Shown: positions 34,034 to 42,789 of the stretch, in pieces
Position numbering within the stretch: the first letter of the stretch is position 1
Layout of the letters: every line of letters begins with the position of its first letter
Source: JASGDC01 sp047605865
Lineage (GTDB): Bacteria > Actinomycetota > Actinomycetes > Actinomycetales > Micrococcaceae
Reading direction: 5' to 3'
DNA length: 64,000 nt
Assembly: GCA_047605865.1 (NCBI GenBank)
Contig: JASGFC010000003.1
Span: 1 to 64,000 of the forward strand
Notes under the pieces: generated by a model
Told to the model about the DNA's origin: nothing
The model's database searches: none
What the model saw: only the letters and a program-made list of their open reading frames with translations
Made by a program: the position numbers and the translations under genes

Positions 34034-34573
34034 ATGAACTATCGTTCAATGACTGCTGCCACTGCTGGCGCATTTCTTGTTCTTTCTCTTTCCGGATGTG
34101 GAAACACGACAACTTCATCTTCCTCCTCTAGTGCTAGCACGCAAGCTTCTGCCTTAACACTTACTGATGGTTGGGTGAAAGCTGTTCCTGCTGGAGAGAA
34201 TATGACTGCAGCTTTTGGTACCATTAAGAACGAATCTGATAAAGAAATCACTATTACTAGTGCTTCTTCTCCTATAGCTCCTAGCGTCCAATTACACCAA
34301 ACTACTAAAGATTCTGCTGGCCAATCTCAAATGCAAGAGAATAAAGACGGAATTAAAATTCCTGCACATGGTGAACATACCCTTGAACCAGGAGGAGACC
34401 ATATCATGCTGATGAACTTAAGTAAGGGCGTGAATGCTGGAGATGAAGTTGCACTTACTTTAAAAACAAGCGATGGCCAAGAAACAACAGTAAATGTTCC
34501 TGCAAAAGAATTCTCTGGCGCAAATGAAAACTATTCAGATTCTGCCTCATCTTCTGCGCATTCTACCCATTAA
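34034..34573 (+). CDS. PCu(A)C-type copper chaperone lipoprotein
   Basis: This 179-residue protein begins with a lipoprotein signal ending LSLSGC (lipidated Cys at about 22), a Ser-rich linker, and a PCuAC (DUF461) domain (about 40-160): GWVKAVPAGENMTAAFGTI, QLHQTT, QMQENKDG and GGDHIMLMNL. The His and Met residues fit the copper-binding set used to metallate cytochrome oxidase. It is anchored on the outer face of the membrane. I start at the ATG with AGGAGG (34022-34027); the longer frame runs into tRNA-Met and is not real. The tail is Ser/His-rich. Confidence 0.9.
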   Translation: MNYRSMTAATAGAFLVLSLSGCGNTTTSSSSSSASTQASALTLTDGWVKAVPAGENMTAAFGTIKNESDKEITITSASSPIAPSVQLHQTTKDSAGQSQMQENKDGIKIPAHGEHTLEPGGDHIMLMNLSKGVNAGDEVALTLKTSDGQETTVNVPAKEFSGANENYSDSASSSAHSTH

Positions 34574-34579
34574 AAGATT

Positions 34580-35761
34580 ATGATGAAGTCTTCTACCATT
34601 CTTATTGCTGCTGATACCTACTACCCTACTATCAATGGTGCTTCGAGGTTTATTTACGGTTTAGCACATGGTCTAGCAGAACGCGGGCACGATGTTCATA
34701 TTGTCTGTCCAGATACAACTGGAGAAGGACAAAGAGTTGAACACGAAGGTAACGTGACATTACATCGTATCTGGTCAGTCCCTTCAATGCTATACGGAGA
34801 TTTCCGTGTAGTTATTCCAGGAACTGCAAGCAAACAAATTAAAAGAATTGTTGATGAAATTAAACCTAGCGTTATTCACATTCAATGTCACTTCAGCGTA
34901 GGGCGAGCTGCAGCTGCGATAGCAAAAAAAGAACATATCAGACTCATTGGTACCAACCACACTATGCCTGAAAACATCCTTGCTCATGTTCCTTTTCTCA
35001 TTGGTCCTTCACGAAACTGGGTGGCAGGTGCTAGTTGGAAAGATTGTGGCAGAATTTTTAAAAAATGTGATGTTGCTACAGCGCCCACACCACGAGCTGC
35101 AAATTTTCTAGAAAAAGAAGGTAGAGTGCCAACCGTATGGCCCATCTCTTGTGGAATTGATACTTCCCACTATGATGCTAAAGAAGGCGAAATTATCCCT
35201 AAACATGAAGGTAAACAAATTCTCTTCGTTGGGCGTTTAGATCAAGAAAAAAACCTTGATATTTTGATTAAAGCTATGCAATATATACCTTCAGAAGACC
35301 ATGCTCATCTGAAGATTGTAGGGCATGGTCTTGAAGAAGAACCGCTCAAAAAGCTTGTGGAAGAACTCAACTTAGAAGATAAAGTCTTTTTCACTGGAAA
35401 GATCTCCGATGAAGAACTACGGTTAGCATATCTTGAAGCAGACGTTTTCGCTATGCCTGGTACTGCAGAGCTGCAATCATTGGCTACTTTAGAGGCAATG
35501 TGTGCAGACAATCCAATCGTGGCAGCAGACGCAATGGCATTACCACACCTTATTAAAAAAGGTAAGAATGGTTATCTCTTTGAGCCTAACAACATCCATG
35601 ATTTAGCGAAAAAGTTACATCGTGTGCTTTCAGCTTCAGATGAAGAACGGCTAGCTATGGGTAAAGTTAGTAAATCTATGACGTATAAACATTCCTTGGA
35701 TGCAACATTAGATAAATTTGAAAAACTTTATGCAGGAGCAAATTCTCCCGAAAAATCTTAG
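34580..35761 (+). CDS. GT4 family glycosyltransferase (glycolipid-type)
   Basis: This 393-residue GT-B enzyme begins ILIAADTYYPTINGASRFIYG, the acceptor-side pattern of diacylglycerol/phosphoinositol glycosyltransferases, and has FVGRLDQEKNLDILIKAM and a donor motif with PGTAELQSLATLEAMCADNP. It probably adds a sugar to a membrane lipid at the inner leaflet. A second ATG directly follows the first. It begins six bases after the PCuAC gene. Its stop codon directly abuts the convergent DMT gene with no terminator between them. Confidence 0.87.
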   Translation: MMKSSTILIAADTYYPTINGASRFIYGLAHGLAERGHDVHIVCPDTTGEGQRVEHEGNVTLHRIWSVPSMLYGDFRVVIPGTASKQIKRIVDEIKPSVIHIQCHFSVGRAAAAIAKKEHIRLIGTNHTMPENILAHVPFLIGPSRNWVAGASWKDCGRIFKKCDVATAPTPRAANFLEKEGRVPTVWPISCGIDTSHYDAKEGEIIPKHEGKQILFVGRLDQEKNLDILIKAMQYIPSEDHAHLKIVGHGLEEEPLKKLVEELNLEDKVFFTGKISDEELRLAYLEADVFAMPGTAELQSLATLEAMCADNPIVAADAMALPHLIKKGKNGYLFEPNNIHDLAKKLHRVLSASDEERLAMGKVSKSMTYKHSLDATLDKFEKLYAGANSPEKS

Positions 35762-36664
35762 TTACACATTGTGTATCTGAGCTTGCTGTGCTTTGCTGGC
35801 TGCGACTTCTCGTCCAGGGTGGAATTTTGAAAGTGTGACTACACCACTGATAGCAATACCAGCAGCAACTACCATACCCAATGAAATTGGAATATTTACT
35901 GGCGATTTAGCCTCACCTAACAATACAATACCAATGGAAACGCCCACGATAGGATCAATAACAGTCAAGCCAGCTGAGACCATATCAGGTGGTTGTTTAG
36001 AGTAAGCATTCTGTACCACCCATGATCCAAAAAGTGAACAGATTACCAGTGCTGCTAATGCTATGAAATTAACGTTAGCCCAACCTTTGCCATTAGAATC
36101 GAAAAATTGAGTCAAAGTAATCCTGGTAAGAACAGAAACAAAACCAAAGAGAATTCCTGCTGAAAGAACATATGAAAATGGTGGTGCCCACTTTTTTAAG
36201 AATGTCATCATGAAAGCTACAATGCAGAACACTACCAGCATAATGCGCATGGTAAATTCTTCTTGTTCACGAGTGATAGTTTGCTCATTTGTGATATGCA
36301 TAGCACCAATGACAAAGGCAACACTACCAAAGACACAAGCTAGGATGCCCATCATAGCTTTTTGATTCAACCTACCACCAATTGCTTTCGTATTAATAAG
36401 CGTAGTAATAACAACAGCCAAGGATCCCAAAGGTTGGACAATCATAAGAGGAGCATATCTTAACGCAGTTAAATTCAATAACATACCTAGACCCATGAAT
36501 ACCAAACCTGCTACCCACCGAGGTTGTTTGAACATGCTGAAGATACCAGCAATAGATACACCTGCATCACCATGAGTTTCATTGATTGTGCTACCTTGTA
36601 AAAAAGATCCTACTGCAAGAGAAACAGCACCCAAGAGGGCGCAAATAATAGCTACGGCGACCAA
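35762..36664 (-). CDS. DMT superfamily transporter (NIPA/EamA-like)
   Basis: This 300-residue protein has about nine or ten membrane segments with an internal repeat and resembles the NIPA/EamA group in actinobacteria (LGAVSLAVGSFLQGSTIN at the start; LTVIDPIVGVSIGIVLLGE late). The substrate is unknown; magnesium has been proposed for NIPA. The start is TTG, directly after the TAG stop of the phosphatidyltransferase gene, with GAAGGGA upstream, so the two are translationally coupled. Confidence 0.82.
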   Translation of the reverse strand: MVAVAIICALLGAVSLAVGSFLQGSTINETHGDAGVSIAGIFSMFKQPRWVAGLVFMGLGMLLNLTALRYAPLMIVQPLGSLAVVITTLINTKAIGGRLNQKAMMGILACVFGSVAFVIGAMHITNEQTITREQEEFTMRIMLVVFCIVAFMMTFLKKWAPPFSYVLSAGILFGFVSVLTRITLTQFFDSNGKGWANVNFIALAALVICSLFGSWVVQNAYSKQPPDMVSAGLTVIDPIVGVSIGIVLLGEAKSPVNIPISLGMVVAAGIAISGVVTLSKFHPGREVAASKAQQAQIHNV

Positions 36665-37300
36665 CTAGAATTTCCCTTCATGATGATGAATAGCAGAAGC
36701 AAGAACTTGTTTATGCTTGTATTGATCAATACTTTGTTGCATATATTGGATGCCTGCAATCCAATGACCAATGCACCCTGCAATAATAAGTGTTTTAGCA
36801 AAAGGAACTAGCCAGGAGTGGTCAAATTCAGGAGTTGCACTTAAAAGGAGGAAAGGCACTGCAAAGAACAACAAAGCTGTACGAATTTTACCAGTATAAG
36901 TAACCTCAAAATCTGGACGTCTCTTTAAAAATAAGAGACCAAAGAGTGCAATGGTTACGTCAGGAACAATCAAAACTGGGAATAACCACCATGGAGCAAT
37001 TCCTTCTTTAACCATTGTTAAAGTGATTAAAGCTAAACCAAGTCTATCAACGAGTGGATCGAGGATTTTCCCCCAGGTACTTACTTGATTAAAACGCCTG
37101 GCAATAAAACCATCAATCCAATCAGTTGAGCCCAGAATAACTAAAATCCAAAAAGCCTTCATGTATGCATGCTGATGTAAAACAACCCATGCGAAATATG
37201 GAACAAGTAAAAACCTGCACATGGTAACTAGGTTAGCCCAAGTAAACAAAGTAGGGACAATAATCCCAGCCTTATTTTTACCAGTCCCGACTAATTGCAT
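36665..37300 (-). CDS. CDP-alcohol phosphatidyltransferase (PgsA-like)
   Basis: This 211-residue membrane enzyme shows the full family motif from DWIDGFIARRF to GKILDPLVDR, that is D-x2-DG-x2-AR-x8-G-x3-D-x3-D with its metal-binding Asp residues. Such enzymes join CDP-diacylglycerol to an alcohol; glycerol-phosphate or inositol-phosphate acceptors are likely in actinobacteria. It has about six membrane segments. It lies six bases downstream of the holin-X/DUF3618 gene. Confidence 0.9.
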   Translation of the reverse strand: MQLVGTGKNKAGIIVPTLFTWANLVTMCRFLLVPYFAWVVLHQHAYMKAFWILVILGSTDWIDGFIARRFNQVSTWGKILDPLVDRLGLALITLTMVKEGIAPWWLFPVLIVPDVTIALFGLLFLKRRPDFEVTYTGKIRTALLFFAVPFLLLSATPEFDHSWLVPFAKTLIIAGCIGHWIAGIQYMQQSIDQYKHKQVLASAIHHHEGKF

Positions 37301-37306
37301 TCAGAA

Positions 37307-38929
37307 TTACTCAGTAATCTCTTCAGCAGCTTTTTCATCTGCCTCTTGTGCTTTAGCTAGCTCTTTACGTTCCTTGCGTGAAAGTTTTTTGTTGACTGCT
37401 TTTTCTGCTTTTTTCTCTGCTTTGTCAATGGTTTTTTTATCTGAGCGTGAAAGAGACTTGCTAGTAAGCTTATCAATCTCATCTTCAGAATCTGTATCAA
37501 CCTTCTCAGCAGCTTCGGCTTGAGCAGCTTCACGTTTTGCTAAAGCTTTCTTTTCTTTCTTTGAAAGAGAATCATTGACAACTTGTTCAGCTTTATCTTG
37601 TACTGTTAGCTTGTCTTCGGTATCTTCTTCATCAGTTTGAGTAGCTTTGCGACGGAACCATGAAGATTTTGTTTCAGTTTCTTCTTGGTCTGCATCAGCT
37701 TGTGCTTGCTTTTCAGCTTCCTGAGCATCGGCTTTTTCTTCAGCTTCTTGCTCTGCAGCCTTTTTTTGTTGCTTCTTTGCTTCTGCTTTTTCTTCTTTTG
37801 CTTGCTGAGCTTGACGAGCTTTAGCTTCGCTAGCTTCTTGTTTTGCTTGCTGAGCTTGTAATTTTTTGGCTGCTTTTTCTTCAGCTACTGCTTTGGCTTG
37901 TGCCTCTTTTTCAGCCTGCTCTTGGGTAGCTTGTGCTTGCTTCTCTTCTTTTTCTTTAGCGATAAGTTCTTCTTTTTCAGCTTCTTGCTCTTCATGTTCG
38001 TTAGCATCTTGAAGCTTGTGTTCAGATTCTTCTAGAGATTCTTGAGTTTTATCAACTTTTTTATTCTGAGTTTCCTCAAGAGGGTTAACCTCTGCTTGAG
38101 CATCATCATCACTAGTTTCTAGCGCTGCAAAATCTTCGCTTTCTAGAGGATTCTGCTCTTTCTTACCACTTGTACGGTTAAATAAAGATTGAATACCAAC
38201 AAGTCCAGCACCAAGGGCAGCACCAGCTCCCACCTTAGTCTGGTGACCATCTAGCATATCAGCTGCGTTATCTTTAACTTGAAGAGCTTTCTTCTTAGTA
38301 GTATCTGCAGCACTTGAGAAAATTTCTTTACCACGAGAACGAACATCTAGCTTGTATCCGAGTCCATCAACTGTTTCACCAAGGTAATTACGTTGTGCTT
38401 CAATACGCTGTTGTAGTTGCGATGGAGTTAGATTCTCTGAAGCAGACTTCTTCTTTTCTTCATCTTTCTTAACAAGGTCTTTACTAGGTACTTTAGCTTT
38501 AACTCCAGCTGATGAACCTTTTTTAAGAATCTTGACATCTTGATTAAGGTTTGCAGAGATTTCACTTGGCATATTAGTGTTGAAAGCTTTAGTTAAGCTA
38601 TTCTTACCTATCAGAGCTGCGATACCAGCAACAACAAACAGAATCAATGCGGCTACCAACGCTGCTAGCCATGAAGGCATAAAATGCGCTAAACCATAAA
38701 TCAATGCCACGATAAGAGCGAATGCCCCGAAGAGAGCCAGTACACCAGCTACTGCAAATAATGCTCCGCCGACACCACCTTTTTTACCTGTTTCTTTTAA
38801 TTCAGAAACAGCTAAATTAACTTCGTCTTTAACGAGTTGGGGACCTACTGCTAAAAAGTTCTTAACTAAAGAAGATAGCGATTGGTTACTCAGTGATTCT
38901 TGATTAAGGTTGGTATTTCCCTTACTCAT
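37307..38929 (-). CDS. Holin-X / DUF3618 fusion with long charged coiled-coil tail
   Basis: The N-terminus (about 15-120) matches the actinobacterial holin-X membrane domain (SLVKNFLAVGPQLVKDEVNL, then two helices in GALFAVAGVLALFGAFALI and AALVAALILFVVAGIAAL). Residues about 165-225 match DUF3618 (LTPSQLQQRIEAQRNYLGET then VDGLGYKL). These are normally separate neighbouring genes; here they are one 540-residue protein. The rest (about 270-540) is a Lys/Glu/Ala/Gln-rich coiled coil ending in three related segments: SLSKKEKKALAKRE, SLSRSDKKTIDKAE and KLSRKERKELAKAQ. It is not a phage holin. A role in membrane or envelope organisation is a guess. Confidence 0.82.
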   Translation of the reverse strand: MSKGNTNLNQESLSNQSLSSLVKNFLAVGPQLVKDEVNLAVSELKETGKKGGVGGALFAVAGVLALFGAFALIVALIYGLAHFMPSWLAALVAALILFVVAGIAALIGKNSLTKAFNTNMPSEISANLNQDVKILKKGSSAGVKAKVPSKDLVKKDEEKKKSASENLTPSQLQQRIEAQRNYLGETVDGLGYKLDVRSRGKEIFSSAADTTKKKALQVKDNAADMLDGHQTKVGAGAALGAGLVGIQSLFNRTSGKKEQNPLESEDFAALETSDDDAQAEVNPLEETQNKKVDKTQESLEESEHKLQDANEHEEQEAEKEELIAKEKEEKQAQATQEQAEKEAQAKAVAEEKAAKKLQAQQAKQEASEAKARQAQQAKEEKAEAKKQQKKAAEQEAEEKADAQEAEKQAQADADQEETETKSSWFRRKATQTDEEDTEDKLTVQDKAEQVVNDSLSKKEKKALAKREAAQAEAAEKVDTDSEDEIDKLTSKSLSRSDKKTIDKAEKKAEKAVNKKLSRKERKELAKAQEADEKAAEEITE

Positions 38930-39021
38930 AATTAGTCCTCATTATGTAAAAATTGTACTCTTTCTTAACAGATTACCACTAAATACTTAAATAAAACTGG
39001 TAATTCGCTAAAGTTGGGAGT

Positions 39022-39966
39022 ATGGAAAACTCTTTACAAACAACAACTGTCTACGGTGCTGGAATTGCACGTATTGTCTCAGATGGAACCGTTCTGGATG
39101 TATGGTATCCCAGCCCTTCGTTTAATACTCAAGATATTACTACTAAGGACTTAGAACATATTGCAAACAACTACCAAGACCCTGCTCATCGAATCACTAA
39201 AAAGGTAATCACATGTAGTGCAAAACTTGATGAACCACCACAAAACACAGAAGATGCATATCTAAGACTACATGCTCTTTCACATCGCCTCGTTACCCCA
39301 AACACCATCAACCTGGATGGAATTTTTGGCTTACTACCCAACAATGTATGGACGAACTTTGGCCCATACCCAGTAGAAAATTTTGAAACTACGCGTGCAT
39401 CCTTGAACTCCAATGGAAACATCACTGTTTACAGCATTGATAAATTTCCTCGTATGGTAGATTACGTTATTCCTGAAGGGGTTAGAATCGCTGATGCAGA
39501 CCGTGTTCGTCTTGGGGCTTACCTTGCATCAGGAACCACAGTTATGCACGAAGGGTTTATAAACTTCAATGCTGGAACATTAGGAACTTGCATGGTAGAA
39601 GGTCGTATCTCTGCAGGAGTTACCGTTGACGATGGCTCTGATATTGGAGGTGGCGCTTCTGTTATGGGGACACTATCAGGTGGTGGAAAAGAGAAGATTT
39701 CCATAGGAAAAAACTCTCTACTTGGCGCAAACTCTGGTGTAGGAATTAGCCTTGGTAACGATTGCATTGTAGAAGCAGGACTTTACATCACTTCTGGTAC
39801 TAAAGTCACATACCTGAAAAATGGTGAATCTAAAATTGTAAAAGCAGCAGATCTTTCTGGAGAGTCTAATATACTCTTCATGAGAAACTCTCAAACAGGC
39901 ACTGTAGAAGCAAGATATCGTGCAAGTAATAACGTTAGCTTAAACGAAGATCTACACAGCAATTAG
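39022..39966 (+). CDS. dapD: Tetrahydrodipicolinate N-succinyltransferase (actinobacterial DapD)
   Basis: This 314-residue protein has the actinobacterial DapD pattern: FPRMVDYVIPEGVRIADADR, LGAYLASGTTVMHEGFINFN, GTLGTCMVEGRISAGVTVDD and a left-handed beta-helix with LSGGGKEKISIGKNSLLGAN. It uses succinyl-CoA to acylate tetrahydrodipicolinate in lysine/DAP synthesis, one step of the same branch as dapE at 29109. TAAAGT at 39009-39014 ends seven bases before the ATG and the GGGAG is too close to act as a normal ribosome site, so the transcript may be leaderless. Confidence 0.95.
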   Translation: MENSLQTTTVYGAGIARIVSDGTVLDVWYPSPSFNTQDITTKDLEHIANNYQDPAHRITKKVITCSAKLDEPPQNTEDAYLRLHALSHRLVTPNTINLDGIFGLLPNNVWTNFGPYPVENFETTRASLNSNGNITVYSIDKFPRMVDYVIPEGVRIADADRVRLGAYLASGTTVMHEGFINFNAGTLGTCMVEGRISAGVTVDDGSDIGGGASVMGTLSGGGKEKISIGKNSLLGANSGVGISLGNDCIVEAGLYITSGTKVTYLKNGESKIVKAADLSGESNILFMRNSQTGTVEARYRASNNVSLNEDLHSN

Positions 39967-39979
39967 CTTAATGAACACC

Positions 39980-40010
39980 AAAATGCTCTAGTACTAACTA
40001 GAGCATTTTT
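39980..40010. terminator. Terminator shared by dapD and the convergent hydrolase gene
   Basis: AAATGCTCTAG (39981-39991) and CTAGAGCATTT (39998-40008) form a perfect stem with loop TACTAA, followed by a T-run. The TAG stop of the minus-strand hydrolase gene lies in the loop. Confidence 0.88.
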
Positions 40011-41253
40011 TCGATGCATCAAAAGTAGAGTTAACGAAGAAATTCTCCACAGTTTCAGCTGCACACGGCCTACCAAAACCAGTAATCATGTGTCTATTAC
40101 CGGGAACTTCATACAACTGACCATGAGTCCTACTTGCAACAGCTTTTGCTTGATCAAGTGTGGCGCGTTGATCTTGAGTGGATGCAATGATTAACGGCTT
40201 AGCACTTCCTGCAGCTGGCTGTGCATTACCCACTACATAAGCTGGGCTCTGCAGCGCTGAACAGACAGCATAAGCTTTAAAAGGATCCATTGCTAAACCA
40301 GGTTGAGTTGGGTTCTGCGCATTCAAATCTTTAGCTTCTTGAGATAGCTCACTTGACCACTTAAAGTCCTTACACACATAGGCTTGACTCACTGGTAATC
40401 CTTGATCGCTTTCTTTCAATCCCGTTGCAGCTTCTGTTTGTGCATCAGTTAATTTTGGTTCAACTGCACCATCATTAAATTTAGAAGGAAAACCAAGCGC
40501 AGGATCATTCTTAGCAGCGTATTGTGCTCCTGAAATATTGGAGTCAAAAGGCGAATCTAAAACAACTTTATCGGTATGAGCCCCATAAAGATTAAGATAA
40601 GATTGTGCCATAAGCGTTCCATAGGAATAAGCCAAGATACTGATTTTATCCGTAGCTAAATTCTGACGAATGTATTCTAAGTCTTGAGCCTCCATCTTGG
40701 AACCACCCTGTGCATAAATCTGATCCGTTTTTGCAGCACACTTCTCTATGTAATTAGTAATATCGCTGGTCATGCCTTGATAGTTTTGAACTTCGCCAAC
40801 ATTAGCAAATTGGTCAAGCTGATCAATACTAGAAGGTTGATCATCACACTTCATCTCACCACTTCGGCCTACCCCTCGACGGTCATAACTGACGATATCG
40901 TAATGATCGAGAATTTCTGCTGGCAAGAATGAAGTCATTCCTGCTGTCATTGAAAGCCCTGACGTGTTTGGACCACCTGGAACAACTACAAGAGTACCCT
41001 TCTTTTCATTGGCTTTACGAGCAGGAACTTTAGCAACAGCTATCTTGATATTCTCTTTAGAATCTTTATAAAGTGGTACTGAAACATACTCACACTCTCG
41101 TTGCTGTTGATCTGCAATAGGGCACTTAGTCCATTTTCCAACTTCTCCAGTAAAGTATTGATCATTCTTCACCGGAAGTGCTCTATTGTAACAACCACTT
41201 GTTGCTAAGATACTTGCAATAGCCACGAAACTGGCAATAAGTTTCTTCTTCAC
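39994..41253 (-). CDS. Exported alpha/beta-hydrolase lipoprotein (TAP-like peptidase)
   Basis: This 419-residue protein has a lipoprotein signal (ILATSGC, lipidated Cys near 21) and an alpha/beta-hydrolase fold: VVPGGPNTSG oxyanion region, YDRRGVGRS, the nucleophile elbow ILAYSYGTLM with Ser, and a C-terminal TAP-like part with PGNRHMITGFGRPC providing the His. Relatives are tripeptidyl/prolyl aminopeptidases on the cell surface of actinobacteria. The GTG start overlaps the M16 peptidase stop and has GAGGGG upstream. Its last codons form part of the terminator. Confidence 0.87.
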   Translation of the reverse strand: MKKKLIASFVAIASILATSGCYNRALPVKNDQYFTGEVGKWTKCPIADQQQRECEYVSVPLYKDSKENIKIAVAKVPARKANEKKGTLVVVPGGPNTSGLSMTAGMTSFLPAEILDHYDIVSYDRRGVGRSGEMKCDDQPSSIDQLDQFANVGEVQNYQGMTSDITNYIEKCAAKTDQIYAQGGSKMEAQDLEYIRQNLATDKISILAYSYGTLMAQSYLNLYGAHTDKVVLDSPFDSNISGAQYAAKNDPALGFPSKFNDGAVEPKLTDAQTEAATGLKESDQGLPVSQAYVCKDFKWSSELSQEAKDLNAQNPTQPGLAMDPFKAYAVCSALQSPAYVVGNAQPAAGSAKPLIIASTQDQRATLDQAKAVASRTHGQLYEVPGNRHMITGFGRPCAAETVENFFVNSTFDASKKCSS

Positions 41254-42590
41254 ACAAGCCCCTCGAATTTTGTAGAATCTTGATAAGGTCCAACTACACT
41301 CAGTACCTGGTTACCTTCACATAACACCTGAGCTAATTCTTGCACTTGTTCTTTAGTAACAGCTTGTGACTTCTTGAGTGAATCCTCAACATCGTAATAC
41401 TTTCCTAAAGCAAGCTCAGCAGAACCTAGCCGTGACATGCGCGAACCAGTATCTTCTAATGCAAGTACCATCCCACCTGATATTTGACCTTTTGCTTTCT
41501 TTAGTTCAGTGTCTGTCACTCCATGTAAAGCAAGTTTTTCTAACTCAGCTCGCATGAGCTTTGTTACTTCAGTAGCCTTTTCTGGCGCACAACCAGCATA
41601 CATACCAAAATAACCAGCATCTGAGTATCCTGCTGCGAAAGAATGCACAGAATAAGCTAAACCACGTTTTTCACGGATTTCTTGAAACAATCTTGAAGAC
41701 ATTCCTGAACCAAGGATCGAGTTCATCACATGTTGTACATGCCTACGATCATCTGTAGCAATCATGCTCTGAGTCCCTAAAATGATGTTAGTCTGCTCTA
41801 AAGGTTTATTCACGACCTCAACATGTTTTTTCTGAGTCAATTGAGCTGCAACTTTATGGCGCAATTCAACTGGCTTGGTGTTCTCATCTAAGTCCCACTG
41901 TTGAGAAACGACAGCCAAGACTTGCTCACAGATAGCATCGTGATCTACTCCACCTGCTGCAGTAACAACTAACTGTTCTGGTCTATAAAACTTATGATAA
42001 TGCTTCATCACAGAGTCTCTAGGAACTTCAAGAATAGCTTGGGTAGTGCCACCAATGGGCCTGGCTAATTGCGAACCTTCAAGAACGGATTCGGCAAACT
42101 TTTCATGTACCAAATCACTGGGATCATCATGATCCATAGCAATTTCTTCAAGGATGACACTACGTTCATTTTCTAATTCTCTGGCATCAAGACTAGCATT
42201 GGTTACCATGTCTCCAATGACATCAACAGCCATGGGCAAATCATTATCCAGAATTCGTGCGTAATAACAGGTGGTTTCTTTGGAGGTTGCCGCATTAGAT
42301 TCACCACCAACTTCATCAAACGCTTCTGCAATATCAATACTGGAACGCTTACCAGTGCCCTTGAACAAGAGGTGCTCTAAAAAATGTGTAGAGCCATGTT
42401 GACCTTCATGCTCATCTCTAGAGCCAACACCAATCCACATACCTACAGTTGCAGAACGTTGACCTGGCATTTTTTCAGTTAATACACGAATTCCTCCAGG
42501 CAAGATAGATCGTTGAACTTTTGAACCGTCTTTTTCTGAAAGAATTTCAGTGAAGCCTGGAGCATTGAGCTTAAGATTCTTTTCTGCCAT
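41250..42590 (-). CDS. M16 family zinc peptidase
   Basis: This 446-residue pitrilysin-type enzyme has the inverted zinc motif HFLEH in GSTHFLEHLLFKGTG and the downstream Glu in NAATSKETTCYY, followed by the second M16 domain (about 200-420). It is placed after pnp, as in most actinobacteria. It cleaves peptides or short proteins; an association with processing or quality control is assumed rather than known. It is coupled to the exported hydrolase gene. Palindrome C lies between it and the pnp stop. Confidence 0.92.
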   Translation of the reverse strand: MAEKNLKLNAPGFTEILSEKDGSKVQRSILPGGIRVLTEKMPGQRSATVGMWIGVGSRDEHEGQHGSTHFLEHLLFKGTGKRSSIDIAEAFDEVGGESNAATSKETTCYYARILDNDLPMAVDVIGDMVTNASLDARELENERSVILEEIAMDHDDPSDLVHEKFAESVLEGSQLARPIGGTTQAILEVPRDSVMKHYHKFYRPEQLVVTAAGGVDHDAICEQVLAVVSQQWDLDENTKPVELRHKVAAQLTQKKHVEVVNKPLEQTNIILGTQSMIATDDRRHVQHVMNSILGSGMSSRLFQEIREKRGLAYSVHSFAAGYSDAGYFGMYAGCAPEKATEVTKLMRAELEKLALHGVTDTELKKAKGQISGGMVLALEDTGSRMSRLGSAELALGKYYDVEDSLKKSQAVTKEQVQELAQVLCEGNQVLSVVGPYQDSTKFEGLV

Positions 42591-42629
42591 AGTTTTTCAT
42601 TGTACCTCTCTTAGATTCAAGCTAAAAAC

Positions 42630-42695
42630 CACTTCGTGAGTTTTGGTTATCTTCGTGAGGAAAAGCTCATGAAGATAACCAAAAGTCACGTAGTG
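42630..42695. repeat. Palindromic repeat, copy C
   Basis: Arms of 30 bases (42630-42659 and 42666-42695) pair with three mismatches around GAAAAG, the reverse complement of the copy A loop, so this copy is inverted relative to A and B. It ends in AGTCACGTAGTG and sits between the M16 gene start and the pnp terminator. Confidence 0.88.
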
Positions 42696-42741
42696 TTCCT
42701 GTAATTTAGCACGATGGTAAAGTTGCTACTTAGTTGATATG

Positions 42742-42777
42742 AAAAAGTTCCCTTAACAAAAGATAAGGGAACTTTTT
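42742..42777 (-). terminator. Terminator of pnp
   Basis: A perfect 14-bp stem (AAAAAGTTCCCTTA at 42742-42755, TAAGGGAACTTTTT at 42764-42777) with an 8-base loop carries a T-run at either end; it lies 13 bases after the pnp stop. Confidence 0.88.
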
Positions 42778-42789
42778 GTGCGAAGCTGT

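Noticed and set aside
37307..38929. Prophage remnant suggested by the holin-like domain
   Set aside because: The holin-X domain is a housekeeping actinobacterial family; no endolysin, integrase or structural phage genes are near.
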